5,509 nt of DNA from Acidimicrobiaceae bacterium (GTDB lineage: Bacteria; Actinomycetota; Acidimicrobiia; Acidimicrobiales; Salinilacustritrichaceae), in the NCBI GenBank assembly GCA_003476595.1, contig DMTU01000226.1, positions 7,104 to 12,612 of the forward strand. The letters run 5' to 3'. A program made the translations under genes and the position numbers. Shown here piece by piece: positions 1-4,287 of the stretch (its first letter is position 1; every line of letters starts with the position of its first letter). The notes below the pieces were generated by a model. The model saw nothing but the letters and a program-made list of their open reading frames with translations. It was not told the DNA's origin and did no database searches.

Positions 1-444
1 GCGGGGCAGGAACACGGCGATGCCGGTGAGCAGCTGGGCCAGGCCGATCGTGGCGACGGTGAGCACGAGGCGGGGCGCCCGGAAGAAGCGCCGGACCACG
101 GCGAGCTCCACCACCCCGCCGAGCGCGAACGCGGCGAGGGCGCCGGCGGCCACGGCGATCGGGTAGGGCCAGCCCCACTCGGTGAGGAGCAGGAACACGA
201 GCACCGCCGGCGCGGCGCCGAGGTCGCCCTGGGCGAAGTTCACGATGCGGTTCGACCGGTAGATCAGCGCCATGCCGAGCGCGATCAGCGCGGTGACGCT
301 GCCGACCAGCACGCCTCGGACCCAGACGCCCATCGGCAGCGGGTACAGGACCTGCTGCACGGCCAGGATGGCCACGGGCGGCACGTACGCCAGCACCCGC
401 GTGCCGCCCAGGCTCGCAGACCACCGCTGCTGCGCCAGACCCAT
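1..444 (-). CDS. LivH-type branched-chain amino acid ABC transporter permease, N-terminal part (3' end outside window)
   Basis: Reading the minus strand from the ATG at 444-442 gives 148 codons open to the window edge, so the gene is truncated by the window. The product is a multi-pass inner-membrane permease of the LivH family, which imports branched-chain amino acids, and in many paralogues other small carboxylates or amides, using a periplasmic-type binding protein and ATPases. Visible hallmarks are a hydrophobic segment at about 44-62, the family signature YRSNRIVNFAQGDLG at 62-76, membrane segments at about 78-88 and 95-117, and the RRF..APRLVLTVATIGLAQLL block at 118-139. Residues 1-43 form a short extension with one possible extra helix (about 17-34). 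A G-rich stretch (GGGGGGA on the minus strand, 449-455) lies five bases from the start and can act as ribosome binding site. In actinobacteria such permeases are often fused to LivM and ATPase domains; that cannot be judged here. The family is confident, the substrate unknown. Confidence 0.88.
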   Translation of the reverse strand, partial: MGLAQQRWSASLGGTRVLAYVPPVAILAVQQVLYPLPMGVWVRGVLVGSVTALIALGMALIYRSNRIVNFAQGDLGAAPAVLVFLLLTEWGWPYPIAVAAGALAAFALGGVVELAVVRRFFRAPRLVLTVATIGLAQLLTGIAVFLPR

Positions 445-498
445 GTGTCCCCCCGACCGATGGGTCCCCCGACCCGCCGGCTCTTCGTCCGTCCAGCA

Positions 499-507
499 CC
501 CCCCCCC
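499..507. repeat. Run of nine C residues in the divergent intergenic region
   Basis: Nine consecutive C bases lie between the divergent permease and SDR starts, about 55 bases upstream of the permease ATG and about 61 bases upstream of the SDR ATG. A second run of six C lies at 449-454. Such homopolymers are prone to slippage in replication and to sequencing error. Here the tract lies outside any coding region, so a length change could alter promoter spacing only, not a reading frame. Confidence 0.6.
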
Positions 508-534
508 GGTGCCGGTGGAGCACTGTCTACACGC

Positions 535-562
535 GTTTCCATTCGCGCGCGGGCGTTATGGT
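535..562 (+). promoter_or_regulatory. Candidate promoter for the SDR/oxidoreductase operon, giving a leaderless or nearly leaderless mRNA
   Basis: No Shine-Dalgarno sequence precedes the SDR ATG at 569. Instead TATGGT (557-562) fits the actinobacterial -10 pattern TANNNT and ends only six bases before the ATG, so transcription would begin at or next to the start codon. An overlapping reading is GTTT (535-538), 15 bases, then CGTTAT (554-559), which partly resembles SigB/SigF-type promoters. There is no good TTGACA-like -35 element. This is sequence inference only. Confidence 0.35.
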
Positions 563-568
563 CCGGCC

Positions 569-1348
569 ATGACCAAGCTGACGAAGGGCGACCGCTCCGT
601 TTCCGGGCGCGTCGTGGTGATCACCGGTGCCGCGAGCGGCATGGGACGGGCGACGGCGCACCTGTTCGCCGACGAGGGAGCGAAGGTCGCGGTGCTCGAC
701 CGGACCGAGGACGGCGTCGCCGCGGTCGTCGACGAGATCACCGGCGCGGGTGGCACCGCGGCGGGCTGGGCGGTCGACGTCACCGACGGCGATCGCGTCC
801 GGGCGGTGGTGGACGAGATCGTCGACCGGCTCGGACCGCCCGACGCCCTCGTGAACAACGCGGGCGTGTCGATCCCCGCGCCGATCGACGGCCCGGACTT
901 CGAGGCGCAGTGGGCCGCGACCCTTGCCGTCAACCTCACCGCGCACACCACCACGATCCGGGCCTGCCTGCCCCACCTGACGCGCAACGGCGACGGCCGG
1001 ATCGTGAACATCGCCTCCACCGAGGGCGTCGGCGGCTCCGCGTACATCAGCCCGTACACCGCGTCGAAGCACGGGGTCATCGGCCTGTCACGGTCGTTGG
1101 CGGTGGAGCTCGGCCCGACCGGGGTCACCGTCAACGTCGTGTGCCCGGGTCCCATCCACACCGGCATGACCGCGGAGATCCCCGACGAGGCCAAGCAGAA
1201 GTTCGCCCGGCGCAACGTGCCGCTGAAGCGCTACGGCGACCCGGAGGAGGTCGCCCACGCCACGTTCTCGCTCTGCCTGCCGGCGATGTCGTACTGCACC
1301 GGGGCCGTGCTCGTGGTCGACGGCGGCTTCACGACGAAGAACAACTGA
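569..1348 (+). CDS. Short-chain dehydrogenase/reductase (SDR), classical type, probably NAD-dependent
   Basis: The 259-residue protein has the normal length for a classical SDR, a cytoplasmic Rossmann-fold oxidoreductase acting on hydroxyl/keto groups. The cofactor motif TGAASGMG is at 19-26. Asp44 at the end of strand 2 (VLDR) favours NAD(H) over NADP(H). NNAG lies at 96-99, and the catalytic tetrad is Asn122, Ser150, Tyr163 and Lys167 (YTASK). PGPIHTGM at 193-200 follows strand 6, and the C-terminus carries the usual TGAVLVVDGGF. The start at 569 is chosen because the protein then begins 14 residues before the first strand, as is typical; the open frame reaches back to 272, but that extension is antisense to the permease and its translation is not protein-like. 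There is no Shine-Dalgarno sequence. The stop overlaps the next start by one base (TGATG, 1346-1350), so the two genes are probably translationally coupled. The substrate is not predictable; sugar, polyol, inositol or hydroxy-acid derivatives are all possible. Confidence 0.95.
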   Translation: MTKLTKGDRSVSGRVVVITGAASGMGRATAHLFADEGAKVAVLDRTEDGVAAVVDEITGAGGTAAGWAVDVTDGDRVRAVVDEIVDRLGPPDALVNNAGVSIPAPIDGPDFEAQWAATLAVNLTAHTTTIRACLPHLTRNGDGRIVNIASTEGVGGSAYISPYTASKHGVIGLSRSLAVELGPTGVTVNVVCPGPIHTGMTAEIPDEAKQKFARRNVPLKRYGDPEEVAHATFSLCLPAMSYCTGAVLVVDGGFTTKNN

Positions 1349-2370
1349 TGGCCGCCGGAGCTCCCGTGCGGGTCGGCTTCCTCGGGGCCGGCTTCATCGC
1401 CACCTTCCACTCCAAGCTGCTGCGGGCCAGTGGCGTCGCCCACGAGCGGGCCGGCGTGCACGACCTGGACCGCGACCGGGCCGAGGCCTTCGTCGCGGCA
1501 GCCGGCGGGTTCGTCGCCGGCTCCGAGGACGAGGTCCTCGGGTCCTGCGATGCCGTGTTCATCTGCACCTGGACCTCCGACCACGAGGAGCGGGTGCGTC
1601 GTGCCGTCGACGCGGGCGTCGCGATGTTCGTGGAGAAGCCGCTCAGCACCGACCTCGACGGTGCCCGCCGGGTCACCGACCTGCTCGCCGGCACGACGCA
1701 CCAGGTCGGGCTCGTCCTGCGGCGCTCGCCGGCGTACGGCCTCGTCGAGTCGATCCTCGAGGACGCTGACCGCACCGGACGGGTCATGAGCGCCATGTTC
1801 CGGGACGACCAGGTGCTGCCCACCGGCGGGCGCTACGCGTCGGCGTGGCGGGCGGATGCGAGCAAGGCCGGCAGCGGCGTGCTGCTCGAGCACTCGATCC
1901 ACGACGTGGACCTGATCGACCGCCTGCTGGGCCCGGTCAGCTCGGTCAGCGGCCACCAGCGCTCGTTCCACGAGATCGACGGCATCGAGGACCTCGTGGT
2001 CGCCACCTTCGAGCTCGAGGGGGGTGGGGTGGCGACCCTCACCACGGTCTGGCACGACATCCCCGAGCGGAACAGCCTCCGCTACCTGGAGATCCACTGC
2101 GAGCGGGCCTTCATCAGCGTCGAGGAGGACTGGTTCGGGCCGGTGCGCTGCACGGTGGACGGCACCACCCAGGAGTGGTCGGGTGACGAGCTGCTGGCCG
2201 AATGCGAGCGGCGCGGCATCCCGACGGTGCTGCCCGAGGGCGAGTTCATCCGGTCCGTCGCCGAGGGGCGACCGGCCTCGCCGGATGCGGCGGTCGCGCT
2301 TCGGGCCCACGAGCTGGTGGACGGCATCTACCGCTCGGCGGCGGCCGGCGGGGCGTCGACGCAGCTCTGA
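1348..2370 (+). CDS. Gfo/Idh/MocA family NAD(P)-dependent oxidoreductase
   Basis: The 340-residue product has the usual length and two-domain plan of the Gfo/Idh/MocA family, cytoplasmic enzymes that oxidise or reduce sugars, inositols and related compounds. The N-terminal Rossmann domain (about 7-122) starts with VGFLGAGFIATFH, with the dinucleotide-binding GAGFIA at 13-18. Asp39 ends strand 2, compatible with NAD. The family motif EKP is at 96-98, its Lys97 being the expected catalytic lysine. The C-terminal alpha/beta domain carries LLEHSIHDVDLID at 179-191, where His185 fits the catalytic histidine, with Glu181 where many relatives have Asp. A long sheet region and C-terminal helix follow to 340. 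The ATG at 1348 is chosen because it gives a family-length protein and overlaps the SDR stop; the same frame is open back to 445, but that part is an arginine-rich shadow of the SDR gene. Pairing with an SDR suggests sequential oxidations of one substrate (inference). A divergent permease may import it. Confidence 0.94.
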   Translation: MAAGAPVRVGFLGAGFIATFHSKLLRASGVAHERAGVHDLDRDRAEAFVAAAGGFVAGSEDEVLGSCDAVFICTWTSDHEERVRRAVDAGVAMFVEKPLSTDLDGARRVTDLLAGTTHQVGLVLRRSPAYGLVESILEDADRTGRVMSAMFRDDQVLPTGGRYASAWRADASKAGSGVLLEHSIHDVDLIDRLLGPVSSVSGHQRSFHEIDGIEDLVVATFELEGGGVATLTTVWHDIPERNSLRYLEIHCERAFISVEEDWFGPVRCTVDGTTQEWSGDELLAECERRGIPTVLPEGEFIRSVAEGRPASPDAAVALRAHELVDGIYRSAAAGGASTQL

Positions 2371-2406
2371 CCGGGCTCCGAGGGAAACTGGCAGCGGCCA
2401 CGGAAC

Positions 2407-2431
2407 GTTTGACCTTCGGCCCTGTCGGTAT
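2407..2431 (+). promoter_or_regulatory. Candidate SigB/SigF-type general stress promoter
   Basis: GTTT (2407-2410), a 15-base spacer and CGGTAT (2426-2431) match the SigB/SigF-type pattern known from Bacillus SigB, mycobacterial SigF and Streptomyces SigB (GTTT, 14-17 bases, GGGTAT) at nine of ten defined positions. Transcription would start near 2438-2441, leaving a leader of about 20 bases before the ATG at 2458. The gene downstream carries a general-stress-like domain, which agrees with the call. A TTGACC at 2409-2414 overlaps, but no housekeeping -10 is properly spaced from it. A five-base inverted repeat (GTCGG/CCGAC, 2424-2438) covers the -10 element and could be an operator or chance. 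Confidence 0.45.
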
Positions 2432-2457
2432 CGCCGACCTGGCGCGACGGTCGACGC

Positions 2458-3273
2458 ATGGAGACGATGAGCGAGGCACTCGAACGGCTGGGCGTCGCGG
2501 GCTTCGATGACGAGCTGGTGCCCGATGGGAAGGTGTTGCGGGCGGTCGGTTCGGGCGTCCGCCACGACCCGGCCGACCTGGCGGTGGTGGAGACCGTCCG
2601 GTTCGAGGGGCCATCCGATCCGGCCGACGAGGCGGTCGTGTTCGCCCTGACGAATGCGTCCGGTGAGCCCGTCGGGACCTTCACGATGGGCTACGGGCCG
2701 GCCGCCGGTGCCGATGATGCAGAGATCGTGGAGCACCTGCACCGCCCGTGCTTCGAGGAGGCCGACATCCGCGCCCATCAGGAGCACGACCACCTGGTCG
2801 CCGTCTTCGGCGATCGGTCCGGTGCCGAAGCCGCGGTGGAGGAGCTGCGGCAACTGGGTCTGGGCAGCGACGCCCTCGGGGTGGCCGTACACGGACCGGG
2901 TCAGGTCGCCTTCGAGCACGACGCCGAGGCCGATCTGGCCCACGACATCGGGGTGGATGCCGGGGCCGGTGCCGTGGTCGGGTTCCTGGCTGGCTTCGCG
3001 CTCGTCGGCACCCTCGTCCCCATCGTCGGGGCGGTCGGCGTCGGTGGTCTCCTCGCCCTCGGTGCAGCTACCGGCTTCGGCGGCGCCATGCTCGGCGGCT
3101 ACATCGGCGTCGCCACCGACGAGCGCCCGCTCACGGTCCACGAGCAGATCGCCCGCACGCAGCTGCAGCCCGGCCAGGTGCTGGTTGCGGTCTGCAGCCA
3201 CGGCCACCCGGACACGTCGCGCGACGTGCTCCAGCGCCACGGCGGGGACCTCCGGACCGCGCCCTCCGCTTGA
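2458..3273 (+). CDS. Two-domain putative stress protein: small soluble N-terminal domain fused to a YflT/GSP17M-like domain with a glycine-rich membrane hairpin
   Basis: The 271-residue product shows two parts. Residues 1-95 look like a compact soluble domain. The stretch VRFEGPSDPADEAVVFAL (47-64) followed by G...GTFTMGYGP (69-81) resembles, from memory, a small stand-alone family of about 100 residues often labelled phosphoribosylpyrophosphate synthetase; that label is doubtful because no PRPP-binding loop is present and true synthetases are about 310 residues. Residues 110-145 (HLVAVFGDRSGAEAAVEELRQLG and what follows) fit the beta-alpha-beta start of YflT/general-stress-17M domains. Then come two hydrophobic glycine-rich segments (about 168-187 and 189-219), and QLQPGQVLVAV (235-245) with a last helix to RHGG (260-263), the usual end of that family. 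It is probably membrane-associated. No catalytic residues are recognised. The start could be ATG 2458 or ATG 2467 (Met4); neither has a well-spaced Shine-Dalgarno site, and 2458 is preferred for length. The stress role is inferred from the domain and promoter. Confidence 0.82.
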   Translation: METMSEALERLGVAGFDDELVPDGKVLRAVGSGVRHDPADLAVVETVRFEGPSDPADEAVVFALTNASGEPVGTFTMGYGPAAGADDAEIVEHLHRPCFEEADIRAHQEHDHLVAVFGDRSGAEAAVEELRQLGLGSDALGVAVHGPGQVAFEHDAEADLAHDIGVDAGAGAVVGFLAGFALVGTLVPIVGAVGVGGLLALGAATGFGGAMLGGYIGVATDERPLTVHEQIARTQLQPGQVLVAVCSHGHPDTSRDVLQRHGGDLRTAPSA

Positions 3274-3311
3274 CCGTCGCCAACGGGCCACTCCTGGGTC
3301 GGCCGGGCACG

Positions 3312-3317
3312 TAGCGT
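3312..3317 (+). promoter_or_regulatory. Candidate -10 element (TAGCGT) just upstream of the ZIP transporter gene
   Basis: TAGCGT matches TANNNT and ends nine bases before the ATG at 3327, so transcription would begin within a few bases of the start codon. No convincing -35 element lies 16-19 bases upstream. The 53-base gap to the previous gene has no clear terminator, so read-through from the stress gene is also possible. Confidence 0.3.
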
Positions 3318-3326
3318 CCGGATCAG

Positions 3327-4061
3327 ATGTCGACGCTCTCGTGTATCATCGGTGCCGGTGTTGCGATGAGCGCCCTCGCCCTCACCGGCAGCCTCACGCT
3401 CGTCCTGCCGGCCGAGACGTTCAAGAAGCTCGTCCTGCCCCTCGTCGCCCTCGCCGCGGGATCGCTGCTCGGCGGCGCGCTCTTCCACATGCTGCCCGAG
3501 TCGGTCGAGGCCCTCGGCAACGACCTCACCGTCTGGGCGTGGGTGGCGGGCGGGCTGTTCTCGTTCTTCGTGCTCGAGCAGCTGCTGCACTGGCACCACT
3601 GCCACCGCCCGGTCACCGCGCACCGCCCGCTCGGCTACATGATCCTGGTGGCCGACGGCCTCCACAACCTGATCGGCGGCCTCGCCGTCGGCAGCGCGTT
3701 CGTGCTCGATCACCGCGTCGGGATCGTCACCTGGCTGGTCGCCGCAGCCCACGAGGTCCCCCAGGAGCTCGGCGACTTCGGCATCCTCGTCCACAGCGGC
3801 TGGGACCGCCGGCGAGCCCTGCTGTTCAACGTCCTCTCCGCGCTCACGTTCCTCGCCGGCGGGCTCATCGCGTACGGCGTCAGCGGCCGCCTCGATGTCG
3901 CGTTCCTCGTGCCGTTCGCCGCCGGGAACTTCATCTACATCGCGGCCACCGACCTGCTCCCCGAGATCACCACCTCACCCACCGCGGGGGAGAAGGCCGT
4001 CCTCACCGCCGGCTTCGCCACCGGGCTCCTCCTCCTCTTCACCGTCGCCCTCATCGCCTGA
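3327..4061 (+). CDS. ZIP family divalent metal (probably zinc) transporter
   Basis: The 244-residue protein is a compact bacterial ZIP transporter, an eight-helix inner-membrane protein importing Zn2+ or related divalent cations into the cytoplasm. Helix 1 is at about 5-27 and helix 2 at about 35-56, ending with GGALFHMLPES (49-59), a ZIP signature. A third helix at about 69-87 leads into a short histidine-rich cytoplasmic loop, HWHHCH (88-93). The metal-path helix 4 reads ADGLHNLIGGLAVG (109-122) and helix 5 reads AAAHEVPQELGDFGI (139-153), with His142, Glu143 and Glu147 as likely ligands. Helix 7 contains AAGNFIYIAATDLLPE (198-213), and helix 8 ends the protein. Where many relatives have an acidic residue in HNxx(D/E)G, this protein has Gly117. 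The start at 3327 is supported by an in-frame TAG five codons upstream (3312-3314) and by a complete helix 1; Met14 at 3366 would cut that helix. There is no strong ribosome binding site. Neighbours give no metal-specific clue. Confidence 0.94.
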   Translation: MSTLSCIIGAGVAMSALALTGSLTLVLPAETFKKLVLPLVALAAGSLLGGALFHMLPESVEALGNDLTVWAWVAGGLFSFFVLEQLLHWHHCHRPVTAHRPLGYMILVADGLHNLIGGLAVGSAFVLDHRVGIVTWLVAAAHEVPQELGDFGILVHSGWDRRRALLFNVLSALTFLAGGLIAYGVSGRLDVAFLVPFAAGNFIYIAATDLLPEITTSPTAGEKAVLTAGFATGLLLLFTVALIA

Positions 4062-4090
4062 TCGTTCGTCACACAGGATCCCCTGGCGTG

Positions 4091-4119
4091 CTCGCGCCGC
4101 GCCATCGACGGGGCGCGAG
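4091..4119 (+). terminator. Hairpin downstream of the ZIP gene, possible transcription terminator
   Basis: CTCGCGCC (4091-4098) and GGCGCGAG (4112-4119) form a perfect eight-base-pair G/C-rich stem with a 13-base loop, starting 30 bases after the ZIP stop codon. An alternative pairing uses CGCGCC at 4098-4103 with the same right arm. There is no proper U tract (TTCCTGT follows), as is common for actinobacterial terminators. It sits in the only gap with a clear stem between the ZIP and HNH genes. Confidence 0.4.
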
Positions 4120-4123
4120 TTCC

Positions 4124-4145
4124 TGTCAGACCCCCCGGGTTGAAT
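4124..4145 (+). promoter_or_regulatory. Candidate promoter/regulatory block upstream of the DUF222/HNH gene
   Basis: TGTCAGACCCCCCGGG (4124-4139) is followed directly by TTGAAT (4140-4145), a plausible -10-like hexamer. From memory, a TGTC(A/G)GACCC block followed by an A/T-rich hexamer occurs ahead of other DUF222/HNH genes in actinobacteria, which suggests a conserved upstream element; I cannot verify this here. The spacing between TGTCAG and TTGAAT is only 10 bases, so the block is not a standard -35/-10 pair. It may instead be an operator, or TTCCTG at 4120-4125 may be the -35. Confidence 0.3.
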
Positions 4146-4184
4146 GGTGGGTAGGCGCTCCGGCTGGGGCTGGGGGTGCCACTC

Positions 4185-4201
4185 GTCGGCTTCGCGCCGA
4201 C
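4185..4201. repeat. Short inverted repeat in the HNH gene leader
   Basis: GTCGGC (4185-4190) and GCCGAC (4196-4201) flank a five-base loop TTCGC, forming a perfect six-base-pair hairpin. It lies between the candidate promoter block and the mini-ORF, so it would be in the mRNA leader. It is not followed by U residues. Chance occurrence is quite possible at this base composition. Confidence 0.3.
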
Positions 4202-4233
4202 CGTCGACATCGAATGGGGAAGGAGCTGCGCGG

Positions 4234-4287
4234 ATGCGCTGCCACCGACCACACACCGGTGATGTCTCGGGGGAGGCGTTGCCGTGA
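4234..4287 (+). CDS. Putative 17-residue upstream ORF (leader peptide) overlapping the DUF222/HNH start
   Basis: AAGGAG at 4220-4225 lies eight bases before ATG 4234, an excellent ribosome binding site. The frame encodes MRCHRPHTGDVSGEALP and stops at TGA 4285-4287, overlapping the GTG start of the next gene in the four-base pattern GTGA (4284-4287). This arrangement is typical of translational coupling: a ribosome finishing the short ORF can restart on the downstream gene. The downstream gene's own Shine-Dalgarno site lies inside this ORF, as does the eight-base palindrome CACCGGTG (4254-4261). The peptide has no recognisable domain. It is either a leader peptide or a chance ORF; the combined ribosome binding site and overlap favour the former. 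Confidence 0.45.
   Translation: MRCHRPHTGDVSGEALP
4269..4276 (+). promoter_or_regulatory. Strong Shine-Dalgarno site deciding the GTG start of the DUF222/HNH gene
   Basis: GGGGGAGG lies seven bases before GTG 4284, an ideal spacing. It fixes the GTG as start rather than the later in-frame ATG at 4305. It is the only strong, well-spaced ribosome binding site in front of any of the long genes on the plus strand in this window. Confidence 0.75.

Noticed and set aside
272..568. N-terminal extension of the SDR frame
   Set aside because: It overlaps the permease on the opposite strand, and its translation is not protein-like. The SDR fold begins normally from ATG 569.
445..1347. N-terminal extension of the Gfo/Idh/MocA frame
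   Set aside because: It is an Arg/Gly-rich shadow of the SDR gene. The real start at 1348 gives a family-length protein.
2409..2414. TTGACC as a housekeeping -35 element
   Set aside because: No TANNNT lies 16-19 bases downstream. The overlapping GTTT-N15-CGGTAT pattern explains the site better.
2458..2757. True PRPP synthetase domain at the N-terminus
   Set aside because: There is no PRPP-binding loop, and the region is far too short for the enzyme. The resemblance is to a small family that carries that label doubtfully.
1231..3291. 686-codon minus-strand open frame
   Set aside because: It runs antisense across the SDR end, the Gfo/Idh/MocA gene and the stress-domain gene. Its translation is rich in Asp, Gly, Arg and Val without any fold motif. 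It is a GC-rich antisense shadow.
4254..4261. Palindrome CACCGGTG as an operator
   Set aside because: Eight-base palindromes are common at this GC content, and it lies inside the mini-ORF with no second half-site nearby. It is noted within the mini-ORF entry only.
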